Of a stretch of 64,000 nt of DNA, positions 24,671 through 36,065 are shown piece by piece (the stretch's first letter is position 1; each line of letters opens with the position of its first letter). The stretch comes from Austropuccinia psidii. Its lineage: Eukaryota > Basidiomycota > Pucciniomycetes > Pucciniales > Sphaerophragmiaceae. The notes beneath the pieces were generated by a model. That model saw only the letters and a program-made list of their open reading frames with translations. It made no database searches and had not been told where the DNA came from. Where the stretch lies: the NCBI GenBank assembly GCA_023105745.1, contig JALGQZ010000004.1, positions 37,152,437 through 37,216,436 on the forward strand, read 5' to 3'. The translations under genes and the position numbers were made by a program.

Positions 24671-24936
24671 TGATAAGGAAACAGTAAAAAATCACGATGA
24701 GCAGATAAAAAATAATAATATAAAACTCCCTTAAGAAGTCTTTTTGGGGTTAATATGAATTCTTCATACCTGATAAGGAAACAGTAAAAAATCATGATGA
24801 GAAGATACAAAATAATAATATAAAACTCCCCTAAGGGAGAAACAAATTGAGCCACACAATAACTATTTATAAAAATAATGTTTTGTGTATAAGCATCTTA
24901 TTGAGAATAGTCTAGATTTATGCTTATACTTTAACA
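24671..24936 (-). repeat. 3' LTR of the Copia element
   Basis: The 266-bp LTR contains its own internal ~100-bp tandem duplication: TGATAAGGAAACAGT occurs at 24671 and again at 24771. The purine-rich GGAGGGGAG next to it (24937-24945, minus strand) is the polypurine tract. The other LTR has the same internal repeat. Confidence 0.9.
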
Positions 24937-24954
24937 CTCCCCTCCACAAAACAT

Positions 24955-26240
24955 TCATCCACCAAAAATACCCTCATTGAATCTCTTGACCTTTAGTTTT
25001 CCTAGTTTCCTTGTGAAGATGTCCACTTTTTGTTCTTCTGATTTGATCCATAATATTGTTACTTGTTTTTTAGTGATTAATTCTTTAATCAGATGGAATT
25101 CTCTCTGAATGTGTCTCAAATTTTTCTTGCTACCACTGTCAGAGGCAATTTGTATGGCTTCCTTGTTGTCTGATATTAGTATTGGAACTATACCCTTATG
25201 AATCACATTAATTGCCTGAGAAATCCATATCCCCACCCTTGCGGAAAATGACAATGCCATATACTCAGCCTGGCATGTTGAACATACCACGCATGTTTGC
25301 CTTCTTGAATTCCATTTCATGGGATAACCCCATAAAAAACCGATAAATCCATGTTGTGATCTTGAGGCCTCTCCTCCCCAGTTAGCATCCACATGAATTT
25401 TGAGACCTTCCTGGCTCTAATTGGCCTTGATTGTTAATGAATTATTTTGCATACCCCGAAGATAATTGATTAAAACTTCAAGTGCCATCCAATATACTTT
25501 TGTTGTGTTAATTGAGAAATGGGCTAAATAGCTCACGAATTACATTAAGTCTGGACGTGTTGCCTGAGCCAGGTACAGGATCATTCCTATCCTTTCAAGA
25601 TAGTTCTTATCCAGATTTATGGCCGGCTCTGATTCCAAATTGATTTCTGGCAAAGGCTTTTCCACCATGATGTTACTTGGACAGGATTCACAAATCTTTT
25701 TTGACAGTGAAGGTTGCAATAGATGAAAGTTGTTCCCCGTTCTTCGCACTTCAATCCCAACAATGCTGTGAATACCTATGTCCCACTTCAGCAATAGCCT
25801 CTCCTCCAATTTAACCTTCAAATCATTCATTAGATTAATGCTGCTAGCACCCAGTACACCATCATCAACATGAATCCACAATAAAGCCCTATCATTACCC
25901 TTTGAATAAATGTATGTGCTCTGGTCCTCCATATTAGATTCAAAGCCAACGCTGGAAAGTATTTCTTGTAGATGTGGCCACCAACATCGTCCGGCTTGTT
26001 TCAAACCATATAGTTCTTTGTTTAATTGTAAGACTTTGTTTTTTCCTGTAGCAAGCCCTTGTGGTGGATGGACATATATGGATTCTTCCAGGCCACTATG
26101 GAGATATATAGTCGTAATGTCAAATTTCTGCACTTCCCAGTGCAGTTTTGATGCTATAGCAAAAATACAACATAAGCTGGTGAATGTAGGGGTTGAAACA
26201 AATGTTTCCTCAAATTCTATGCCTTTTATTTGACAATGAC
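24955..26240 (-). pseudogene. Copia RT C-terminal part and RNase H (3' half of split pol)
   Basis: The RT part (25540-26240) has KGIEFEETFVSTPTFTSLCC, YLHSGLEESIYVHPPQG, LYGLKQAGRCWW and WIHVDDGVLGASS, where HVDD is the active-site form of the YVDD motif. The RNase H part (24955-25392) has DANWGGEASRSQHGFIGF, CSTCQAEYMAL and KVDIFTRKLG. Between 25392 and 25540 the frame is broken. The reading frame continues without loss into 33063 and beyond once the Gypsy insert and one copy of ATGAC are removed, so the insertion hit a coding stretch. Confidence 0.9.
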
Positions 26241-28045
26241 TGTGAGCCTTAGAGGTAATTTCATATACCCAAAAGACCACAAATACAAAATTAACATATA
26301 AATATAAATAAAATGAATTTATTTATATTATTGAAATAAAAATCAAAATATAAATATAAAATTATATTCAAAATTAAAAATTTAATTACAATTTAAAAAT
26401 AAAATTACATTAAATTTTGAAATTATAAAATTACATTTATACTTGAAAAAATTAAGTAAAAATGAATTTTTAACAAAATTGTAAAAAATTAAATAAATTT
26501 GGAAAAAAGTTAAATAAAAATGATTATAGCTTTTTATCCAATAAATAAACATATAAAAATTATTTCACCATTGGATTCCTCATAAAAAATCAGGTGGGGT
26601 CACCTCTGAGTGAAAATTTTGTAACTCAACTCCAAATAAGCTTAAATTAAGTTTTTAGTATTTTCTGTATGAAAATTGAAAATCCTCAAAACTTCAATTT
26701 AATTCACATCACATGTAGTGTTAATCACCAAAATTTGTGTTAAAATTGAGGTGTTGTGTATATTTTAGAAGTTATGAGGAATTAAAGTATTTTCAATTGA
26801 ATTCAATTGAAATGTCAAAATGTGCACGTGTATTACATAAGTGAACTTTGATTTACATATTAGGTATCAACTATTACTGTATTGAACTGTACAACTTAAT
26901 TGAATTACATATGTAAATTATAAGTATAATACATGATAAGGAATTAAAGGAAAAATAAATTGGAAAGATTAAATATGGGGGGGAAAAGGAACTCCAGCTC
27001 TAAGGGGGAGCTACACCCCCAAAATCCTTGCTGACAGGCATGTGGTGTCAAAATTCACGCAAAAGTTCATCACTTTTGGCCTGGAATTGAGTTACAGGGT
27101 CTGTGGACTCAATTGATGATGAGGTTTTGATACCAACTGGGGTAGTTTTAGCTGTTGCCAAGAAGGTAAAATTACCCTTAAGATAAAACAATCATATTAA
27201 AAACAGTTTTAACTGGTTTCTACGTCTCTTACACACATTCTGACGTGTTTTGAAGGCTCTAGACCAGGTATTTCTATAGTAATGGCTGATTTAAGGGTCT
27301 AAAATGGCTAAAAATGGCTTAAACCAGGGTTCAATGATGCCATAATTGGCTTTTCTGTTGTCAGACTGTTTTTCACGACTGAAAAGAGTAAATTTTACTT
27401 TTGAAGTAAGAAAATTGATGGCTATAAAAGAATGTCTTCTTTGCCCCACTTTTCTCTTCATGTTAGAATCTTTTCCTTTTATAATTAGTTTAAACATTGT
27501 TAAACCAATCAATAAAAGATTCAAATCACCTTTTTTAAATCATTTTAAACCTTTTAACCACGTGAAAAAATCATTATAATCATTGTTTGTAACTCTTATA
27601 ATCATTTTTACCCCTGAACCACCCCAAAAGTGAATTAAAGCATCTTTCATCACTGTAGACTTTGTCACTTTGTTTCCAAATTCACTCTGGTCACTTTTGG
27701 GCCTGTTTTTTCTTTAATATTCTTTTTAAATACTTTGTTCTTTAATTAATTTCTTGCAGTTCTTTGCTCAATTAATTCCAATTGAAATTGCTCTTGAAGA
27801 AATTTCTTTTGTAGCCTTAAATATCTCTTGTAGAGTATTTTTGGATAAATTTTTATTTTTGGTAAAACAATAAATCTTTATAATATTATTGTTTTATACT
27901 AATAAAGTTATAAACAATAAATTTGGCGTGTTTTCTCTTAAAAATAATATTTCTTACTATTCTTAATTGAATTTTACCTTATACAAATTTTGAGGACAGG
28001 AAAAGTACTTGATTTTTGATCAAAGTTTCATATCCAAACCTTACA
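26241..28045 (+). repeat. 5' LTR of element 2
   Basis: The 1805-bp LTR is a direct repeat of 31238-33062. It belongs to the same family as the partial LTR at 1-736 and the solo LTR at 43007. It holds the phrase TTTACATATTAGGTATCAAC and a short overlap of opposing ORFs near 27291-27579, which are not genes. Confidence 0.93.
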
Positions 28046-28047
28046 TT

Positions 28048-28064
28048 TGGGGGCCCAGCCATGA
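28048..28064 (+). other. Primer binding site of element 2
   Basis: TGGGGGCCCAGCCATGA follows the LTR end CTTACA after two T residues. It matches the element 3 and element 4 sites except in the middle bases. Confidence 0.7.
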
Positions 28065-28270
28065 TATTTTACCTGTGAAATATTTTTTTACTTTTTTTAA
28101 ATCTTTTTTCTTATATTGAAAAATTTAAAAACATATAAAAAATACTTATAATTCAAAAAATCAATGAAAAAATAATTTTTTTAATATTATAAGTGAGGCT
28201 TATATTTTATGTTCTTCTTTGAAATATTCTTTTTTTTACTTAATTAATTGGTGTTTTTCATTAATTTTAG

Positions 28271-29140
28271 TGTCTGACAACGTGGTAAGACAAGAAAACA
28301 TTGAAACAGCCTCAACAGTAACCAGCATTATTCCTGCCAGTACTATTATTGTGACTCAGAATATTCAACCAGAGCCAATTTCTTCTGAATTAGTCAACTT
28401 GGAAATGAGTAATACTCCTCAGAAAGCCAAATATTTGGCCAATAGTAAGTTTTTTTGACGTCAAATTACTATTTTAAGCCTTTTTAACCATAATTATGCC
28501 TTCAACCAGATCAGGAGCCAGCTATAACCCCTCAAGCAGCTCCCAGAAAGGTAATAGACGTGATTATGGCAGAGGCCAATCAGGTACAGAAGGAAAAGGG
28601 TCAGTTGATGACTTCCAAACAACTAAAATGGGTCATTCTGAAGCTGATAATACCATTTTACCTTCAAAAAGAGCTGACACCGCCACAACAAGCCTAAGTG
28701 GACATATACAAAGCCAGCCACAGTGCATACAACAATGCACTTCAGTTCAAGGAGTACCAGATCCTTGCAGACCTGTGGAAGAATTGCATGAATTCCTACC
28801 TGACTGTGAGAAAATTCCTGGGCCATCCCAATACTTGCAAATTGCTCAATGGATGGCATCCATTGATGGAGAAGAAAAACATGATGCTTTTAACACTAGA
28901 ATGGAGGAAAAACAACCCTCCACCACCCAAACCAGTGCCAGAAGCAGCAATTTCAACGTGAAAAAGCAGCCACAAAATCCAAACAAGGGCAAAGGGAAGG
29001 CACCAGCCCCAAAAACTTACAGCCAGGGCTACAGAATCCCAAAGATTCAACAGGATGCCATGGAAAATGTATTTCAGATGGCCATAACCATGATGAAATT
29101 ACAAAAAAAGGAGGAAGCCAGATTAAAATATCAAAAATAA
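28271..29140 (+). pseudogene. Alternate-frame accessory gene copy in element 2, damaged
   Basis: The leader exon 28271-28444 (174 nt, phase 1 at both ends) lies between TTAATTTTAG and GTAAGT. The intron is 65 nt and ends CAACCAG at 28509, with the Gag ATG at 28496 inside it. After joining, the frame reads PAITPQAAPRKVIDVIMAEA and NQVQKEKGQ. It then meets one TAA at 28695, where element 1 has CAA in the same frame. Beyond it reads QILADLWKNCMNSYLTVRKF and LLNGWHPLMEKK. Near 28870 the conserved C-terminal part (KGKGKAPAP, YSQGYRIPK, ENVFQMA) lies in the frame used by the Gag ORF, so one or two indels have fused the two frames. The second intron of element 4 seems absent in this family. Confidence 0.5.
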
Positions 29141-30821
29141 TTTCTGATACTTTTGATTGTATTCCAGAGTTGTATAAAGCTATTTCTGACGTAAAAAGTC
29201 ATCTTTCTGATAAAAATACATCAATTTGTGACAATCTTAAGACCAATAACTTGAGTCTGAGCCAAATAAATGATACACTTAAATTCTTTGAAAGAGTTTT
29301 AAGAACAATCAAAACTTCCAATAATGATAATTCTTTTGGAATTAAGATAAATGAACAATCTGCCATTATTAAAGAATTAACAGACAAATATTCTAAATTC
29401 AATATTGATCACATAATTGAAACAAGAATAAAACAAGCCATAAGCACTATCAAAGAAGATAATAAAAAAGCTCTTGATGATATTTCAAAATCATTTGCTG
29501 AAGTAAAGACAAATATAGTTGCCCTGAAAAAGCATTTTGATACCTCAAGAGAGGAATTATCAAAATTAACAATAAAGTCAAATGAAGTTATATCTGATAA
29601 TACTAAACAAACATAATTATGGAATGAGCTAACATATAAAGAGGATGATCATAGAAAGAATGTCATAAACTCTATACAAAACTTGAAACATGAATTAAGA
29701 AATTCACAAAGGTGTAACAACAGTAAAATGAATGATATTGAACAACTGCTAAACACTTTACCAAGAATGTCTACACCTCTGAATCAAAATGAAGATGCAA
29801 GGATTCCCAATCCACAAGTATTGGATATTGAAAATTCACATTTAAAAAATGAATTTTCTACTTCTTTTCATAACTTAGAACCATCAATGGGCCAAGCACT
29901 CTTGAAAGAAGTTCCAAAACTTAAAAAATGGCCTCACTTCAGTGGTGAAGGAGAGTATGACCATATGGAATTCATTAGAGGTATTGACATTATCAAAGAG
30001 GATTTTGAATTACCAGACAGATTGGTAAAAGCCAGATTTAACACCTTGTTTACCAAATCAGCTCACAGATGGTACATCAAAATAAGACAAGCACATGGAC
30101 ACCAGAGTTGGACTTGGTGGAAAACCCAAATCATTAACAAATGTGCAAATGATGCTTGGAGGTTTAAAGTTGAAACAGCCTTTGAATCTGCCAAATTTAA
30201 TGCTGATAAAGACAAAAATTTGCCATGGTTTTGCCAACAAAAAGACAGAATAACAGCATTATATCCTGAAATGTCAGAATTTGTGATCCATAGAAAAATT
30301 CTGAGACAATGTGGAGGTGACTTAGAGATGCTATCAAAAGCAGGACTACTGAAAAATCTTCAGCAGAGGATATTATCAATATATTAGAAGAAGTAACCAC
30401 CAGAACCAAAATTGGTTCTAGTATGGTGAATCTCAAAACAAGGTTTAATACACCTTGGAAAGATTCTGTGGACAAAAACCCTGAAGAAAATTCTAATAAT
30501 GTTAGGTATAAATCTGCAGATACAGTCAGAAAGTGCCATATTTGCCAAGGCACCACTAATTTAGCTAATAAGTGTCCAAAAAGGGGTAAAATCAATGAAA
30601 TTAATATTAAAAAGGAACCTGATGTTGAAAAAGATGACATAATTGAAGACAATTCAGATGATAAGTCATCCATATTTTCTGAATCTTCAAAAGATATAGA
30701 AAATATCAATGCCACTTTTGACATCATGGAATCTGATTCCCACTTGCCACAATTTAGCAATGATCAACTTGATTTATCAAAAGTTCAAGATGCACAACTT
30801 ATGAAAACCAAATCCCATTAG
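28496..30821 (+). pseudogene. Gag of element 2, several frameshifts and stops
   Basis: It starts MPSTRSGASYNPSSSSQKG. The 214-codon first frame (to 29140) is followed by a coiled-coil part (29170-29616: LSQINDTLKFFERVLRTIK), then a TAA at 29614-29616. The capsid block is at 29683-30330 (WPHFSGEGEYDHMEFIRG, WYIKIRQAHGHQSWTWWK, CGGDLE). A one-base loss near 30330 shifts the frame (CGGDLEM instead of CGGDLEHA). The last part, 30423-30821, has the CCHC knuckle CHICQGTTNLANKC and then an acidic stretch. The order matches residues 1-730 of the intact element 4 protein. It is not translatable as one chain. Confidence 0.85.
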
Positions 30822-31213
30822 AAGGAATAAATGTTACAGACTTGAACACCACCTTCTTTGAAGAGGAAAGAAATAGTTACATTCAAGATAGGAATTGTAG
30901 CATCTTATGCCAATTAGTGAACAAAGACTGTAAAGACAACTCTCTAATACATGCCTTGGATGAAGTATGGAAAGGATCTTATTATTAAGGAAGATTTCAC
31001 CTAATGGATGGTATAATTTATCACAGGACCAAGCACACATGTATCATGACACTTGTGGACAGGTCATTAATCAATCTTGTACCAAAAGAATGCCATGAAA
31101 GCCCCTTCTCAGGACATTTGTCTGAAGACAGAACAAGAGAAAAATACATACCTGAAGCTACTAAACTTCTTAGAAGGTTCAGACACACTAGAAATAAAAA
31201 TATTACAAAGTAA
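30822..31213 (+). pseudogene. Pol remnants joined by two internal deletions
   Basis: At about 30815 the gag sequence (DAQLMKTK) jumps straight to LEGINVTDLNTTFFEE, which in element 4 lies after RNase H (residue ~1397). A stretch like the start of integrase follows ([26 protein letters not shown]). At about 31143 it jumps again to IPEATKLLRRFRHTRN, the end of the chromodomain. Protease, RT, RNase H and the integrase core are all gone. Short A-rich sequences at both joins suggest loss through microhomology or template switching. Confidence 0.85.
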
Positions 31214-31237
31214 TATTCTTTTTTTAGGGGGAGGGAA

Positions 31238-33062
31238 TGTGAGCCTTAGAGGTAATTTCATATACCCAAAAGACCACAAATACAAAATTAACATATAAAT
31301 CTAAATAAAATGAATTTATTTATATTATTGAAATAAAAATCAAAATATAAATATAAAATTATATTCAAAATTAAAAATTTAATTACAATTTAAAAATAAA
31401 ATTACATTAAATTTTGAAATTATAAAATTACATTTATACTTGAAAAAATTAAGTAAAAATGAATTTTTAACAAAATTGTAAAAAATTAAATAAAATTGGA
31501 AAAAAGTTAAATAAAAATTATTATAACTTTTTATCCAATAAATAAACATATAAAAATTATTTCACCATTGGATTCCTCATAAAAAATCAGGTGGGGTCAC
31601 CTCTGAGTGAAAATTTTGTAACTCAACTCTAAATAAGCTTAAATTAAGTTTTTAGTATTTTCTGTATGAAAATTGAAAATCCTCAAAACTTCAATTTAAT
31701 TCACATCACATGTAGTGTTAATCACCAAAATTTGTGTTAAAATTGAGGTGTTGTGTATATTTTAGAAGTTATGAGGAATTAAAGTATTTTCAATTGAATT
31801 CAATTGAAATGTCAAAATGTGCGCGTGTATTACATAAGTGAACTTTGATTTACATATGAGGTATCAATTATTACTGTATTTAACTGTACAACTCAATTGA
31901 ATTACATATGTAAATTATAAGTATAATACATGATGAGGAATTAAAGGAAAAATAAATTGGAAAGATTAAATTTGGGGGGAAAAGGAACTCCAGCTCTAAG
32001 GGGGAGCTAGACCCCCAAAATCCTTGCTGAAAGGCGTCTGGTGTCAAAATTCACGCAAAAGTTCATCACTTTGGGCCTGGAATTGAGTTACAGGGTCTGT
32101 GGACTCAATTGATGATGAGGTTTTGATACCAACTGGGGTAGTTTTAGCTGTTGCCAAGAGGGTAAAACTACCCTTAAGATAAAACAATAATAGTAAAAAC
32201 AGTTTTAACTGGTTTCTACGTCTCTTACACACATTCTGACATGTTTTGAAGGCTCTAGACCATGTATTGCTATAGTAATGGCTGATTTAAGGGTCTAAAA
32301 TTGCTAAAAATGGCTTAAACTGGCCCTTTTTTGGTCTAAACCAGGGTTCAATGATTCCATAATTGGCTTTTCTGTTGGCAGACTGTTTTTCACGACTTAC
32401 AAGAGTAAATGTTACTTTTGGAGTAAGAAAATTGATGGCTATAAAAGAATGTCTTCTTTGCCCCACTTTTCTCTTCATGTTAGAATCTTTTCCTTTTATA
32501 ATTAGTTTAAACATTGTTAAACCAATCAATAAAGGATTCCAACCACCTTTTTTAAATAATTTTGCACCTTTTAACCACGTGAAAAAATCATTATAATCAT
32601 TGTTTGTAACTCTTATAATCATTTTTACCCCTGAACCACCCCAAAGGTGAATTAAAGCATCTTTCATCACTGTAGACTTTGTCACTTTGTTTCCAAATTC
32701 ACTCTGGTCACTTTTGGGCATTTTTTTTCTTTAATATTCTTTTTAAAGACTTTGTTCTTTAATCAATTGCTTGCAGCTCTTTGCTCAATTAACTCCAATT
32801 GAAATTGCTCTTGTAGAAATTTCTTTTGTAGCCTTAAATATCTCTTGTAGAGTATTTTTGGCTAAATTTTCATTGTTGGTAAAATGATAAATCTTTATAA
32901 TATTATTGTTTTATACTAATAAAGCTATAAAAAATAATTTTGGTGTGTTTTCTCCTAAAAATAATATTTCTTACTATTTTTAATTGAATTTTACCTTATA
33001 CAAATTTTGAGGACAGGAAAAGTACTTGATTTTTAATCAAAGTCTCATATCCAAACCTTACA
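31238..33062 (+). repeat. 3' LTR of element 2
   Basis: This 1825-bp LTR is preceded by the polypurine tract AGGGGGAGGGAA. It ends CTTACA next to the ATGAC duplication. Confidence 0.93.
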
Positions 33063-34345
33063 ATGACCTTGCATGCCAATCCTTGCTTTGTGCCATATAA
33101 TTTCACCCTCTGATTTGCACTTGACCATGAAAACCCACCAAGTGCCTAAAATGTGTTGATTAGGCAACACTTCATGCTCCTCCCAGACTTGCATATCTGC
33201 CATACTCTTCAACTCTTTTTGTATTGCATCATGCCACTTGTCAGAGTTGGAGGTTCACATATCTTTGCAATATGTTCTTGGCAAATCTCCATCAAGTGTT
33301 GCACTTACATGCATTACTTCAAAAGATTCATCCTGGAATTCTACCTCTTTAATAATGGGCGTGTCTAGAAAATTAATAATCTGAATGGTGCTGGCTTCTG
33401 GTGTAGCTTCTTGCATGGACAAACTGCTTTGTTTGTCAGAAATTTCCAACACGCTCCTTATTACCATTTGTTGCTCTTTATTCCAGAAAATTTACCCTTT
33501 CAGGTCTTCAGCTACTCCTAGAAAAATAAGTTCCTTCGCTTTTGGTGACAAATCTTTGCAATGAAGAGCATTATGAACATATGCTTTGCATCCAAATACT
33601 CATAATGGGGTGAGATCTGGTTTCTTTTTGGTTACCCATTTTTATAGAGTTTTTGTTGCTTTTCTGTGCAACACATGATTAAAAACCCAAACTGCCTGCT
33701 GGAAGGCATATGTCCATAACTCTGGACCAAGGGTAGAATCAATTATCATTTACCTAGCTCCCTCTGCTATAGTTTTGTTGGTTTGTTCTATCCTTCCAGC
33801 TTGATGATGTTCCTAAGGCATTGTTGTTTCATTCACTATTCTTCTTGTTTGTAGTGTATCATTCAAAAGCTGGGAGCTAAATTCTCCCCCATTATCAGTG
33901 TGCAATTTTTTCACTCTCCATTTTTTTAAGTTGTTAAATTTTTCAATCCACTCAATAATAAAAGAAGCAGCATTTGATTTTTTTCTAAGTGGGTAATATG
34001 CTCCAGAGAAGAGAAATGATCTTGTATGATGAGGGCATATATTTCCTTGTCAAACAATACAGGGAAAGGAGCCATTAAATCGGCTACAATGACATCCCCA
34101 GGCTATATTACAATCAAATGTGAGTCAGTGGAAAGTGGTATCTTTTTCCTTTTCACTAGTGAACATGATTGGCACAAATTTACATTGCAGGTGACAGACA
34201 TAGGGGGTAAACCCTTGACACAATTGAAACACTGCATTCTTCTTACAGTACAGAGAGCAACATATGCTAGGTGTTGATTCATTAAGTCAGATAAGTCTTT
34301 GTTGTATTGTGAAACTTCGTTGCATGCCACATGATTATTCAACAA
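33063..34345 (-). pseudogene. Copia integrase and start of RT (5' part of split pol)
   Basis: Read on the minus strand, the integrase zinc region (CFNCVKGLPP, CQSC) comes first. GDVIVADLMAPFPVLFDKE follows, holding the first catalytic D. Next are LHTDNGGEFSSQLLNDTL with the second D and IEQTNKTIAEGA near the final E. A TAG interrupts MP*EHHQAGR at 33815-33817, and further stops and shifts follow. The region then passes through VRSVLEISDKQ (33255-33467) to FMVKCKSEGEIIWHKARIG, the beginning of RT. This continues in frame into the part at 26240 when the Gypsy insert is removed. Confidence 0.88.
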
Positions 34346-34354
34346 CAGATACCA

Positions 34355-34867
34355 TCAATCACCTTGTATAAGACTATTATAAGTACAACTATTCTGTTTT
34401 AATTTAAAGATATCATTTTCAAAGACAACATGTCCAATTTTTTTCATAAACTTTCCAAGTGATACAATAGTTCCTGGTATTTCTGGCCAATTAAAAGCTT
34501 TGGTGAGGATAATTCTACAAGATTTGCATTCCAAACTTATTTTACCCTTCCCTATGGCCAGATGACGTTTGGCTGATGCAACAGACAGAGAGAGGTCAAC
34601 TTTTTTGTAATGTGTAAATAGGTTTATATCACCTGTAACATGGTGAGTTGCACCTGAGTCAAGAAGGACTAACGCTTCATTCCCACTTACTGCCTGGATG
34701 GATGAGACAAACGGATCTTTGGTATCCGCTTCTATCTCTGCAATACATGGATGTGAGACAACAGCCAATTTCTTCAAAACGTAATTTGGATTATTTTTCC
34801 TTGGATTGTCAATGGCTGGTAAATCCATTTTTTTGTTTACAATCTTGAGCCCAATTACCCCATTCAT
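34355..34867 (-). pseudogene. Copia protease region
   Basis: This 170-codon frame has the Copia aspartic protease signature VLLDSGATHHVTGDINLF, with D-S-G intact. The usual pre-integrase stretch follows (TIVSLGKFMKKIGHVVFEND). It lies between the zinc-knuckle part of gag and the integrase and overlaps the former by one frame. Confidence 0.88.
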
Positions 34868-35644
34868 AACAATGAAGACATGGAAACTTTGGGCTAAGAT
34901 GGTACCTGGCCCATGATTCTGATTGTTGATTCAGAGGTATGCGGTTTGTAGGGTGCTTAGACTTGAAATTAGTATTAGAATTACCACTTCCCCAATCATT
35001 TGAACTACTAGCTGCCATTAGATTAATTGTGTTGCTATAAGGATTCATTGGAACACTCTTTTGAAATTGCTGGGACACTTGAAGAACTTCATTTGCTTTA
35101 ATCTTGAAGTCATGATCAGATATCATCCTTGAGTCCATGGCTGTAGATATTTCATAAAAGTGCTTCTTGTTACTGTGATGAAAAAAATGGCAGTAAAAGC
35201 CTCATCTGTCCAAGACAATCCAATTTCCAATTTAAGATTGCTGATGGACATCTTGGTAGATGCAAAAGCTTCATTTAGGTTGTCTAATGCCTCAGGTGCG
35301 TTTACGAGGTCATCAAGAAGATTCATGATATGGGACCATGAATGCTTCTCAAACTGGAAATGGAGAGAATGGTAGACTTTTTGAGCTTCATCTTCCTCTT
35401 CAATAGAATTGAATAGGTTGATAGCAATTGAAATTTCAATATAGGTTTGTATTTCAGAGTTTTGATCTGAATTATCATTGGTTTCTTCAGTATTAAAATA
35501 AGTCTTGTTTCCATGTGTTTGCTCAACTAGATGAATCAGGGACTTGGACCAGTGATGGAAATTCAATCCATCACTGGACAAGCAGGGAGTAATTCCTTCT
35601 CCAAGTCGGTCAATTTTGACTTGACACTTGAATTTGGCACCCAA
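34809..35644 (-). pseudogene. Copia Gag with damaged zinc knuckle
   Basis: The N-terminal part (35123-35644) begins MGAKFKCQVKIDRLGEG and has GLNFHHWSKSLIHLV, typical of UBN2-like Copia Gag. The C-terminal part (34809-35138) is in another frame and has the zinc knuckle CLHCYEWGNWAQDC, in which the conserved H of CX2CX4HX4C is N. A frameshift near 35130 separates the two. The Copia leader lies just outside at 35780-35793. Confidence 0.85.
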
Positions 35645-35793
35645 TTTGCTAGAAGAGCCTATTAAAGCTGCTCAAAGGTCATTAAAGTAAAACTTTCTTT
35701 TCGACATACTGTATAATTGGCCTTATCTGGTGGCCACGTTTTATTGACTTTGATAAATTTGTTGTTCAGAAGTGGTAGAAACGACCCATAACC

Positions 35794-36060
35794 TGATAAG
35801 GAAACAGTAAAAAATCACAATGAGCAGATACAAAATAATAATACAAAACTCCCCTAAGAAGTCTCTTCAGGGTTAATATGAATTTCTCATACCTGATAAG
35901 GAAACAGTCAAAAATAATTATGATCAGATACAAAATAATAATATAAAACTCCCCTAAGGGAGAAACAAATTGAGCTTCACAATAACTATTTATAAAAAAG
36001 AATGTTTTGTGTATAAGCATCTTATTGAGAATAGTCTAGATGTATGCTTATACTTTAAAA
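35794..36060 (-). repeat. 5' LTR of the Copia element
   Basis: It matches 24671-24936, with the ~100-bp internal repeat at 35794 and 35894. Its outer end on the element strand should read TG but has changed (plus strand TTTAAAA where the other LTR has TTTAACA). The duplication CTCCA follows at 36061-36065. Confidence 0.88.
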
Positions 36061-36065
36061 CTCCA

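Larger units (their letters stand above)
26241..33062 (+). mobile_element. Gypsy element 2, internally deleted, inserted in Copia pol
   Basis: LTRs lie at 26241-28045 and 31238-33062, both running TGTGAGCC to CTTACA, with the target duplication ATGAC (26236-26240 and 33063-33067). The internal part has gag but lacks protease, RT, RNase H and most of integrase. The LTRs are close; the left one lacks ~20 bp around TGGCCCTTTTTTGGTC present in the right one near 32325. The element is therefore probably non-autonomous and younger than the Copia element it interrupts. Confidence 0.95.
24671..36060 (-). mobile_element. Decayed Ty1/Copia element, split by Gypsy element 2
   Basis: Two short LTRs (24671-24936 and ~35794-36060) and a 5-bp duplication CTCCA (24666-24670 and 36061-36065) bound the element. 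On the minus strand the LTR starts TGTTAAAG (the right copy has lost the G of TG) and ends CCTTATCA. It is followed by GGTTATGGGTCG, a leader of the kind often seen after Copia LTRs. The coding order gag, protease, integrase, RT, RNase H is that of Copia. The Gypsy insertion at 26241-33062 lies in the integrase-RT part. Without it the element would be about 4.6 kb. Confidence 0.92.
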
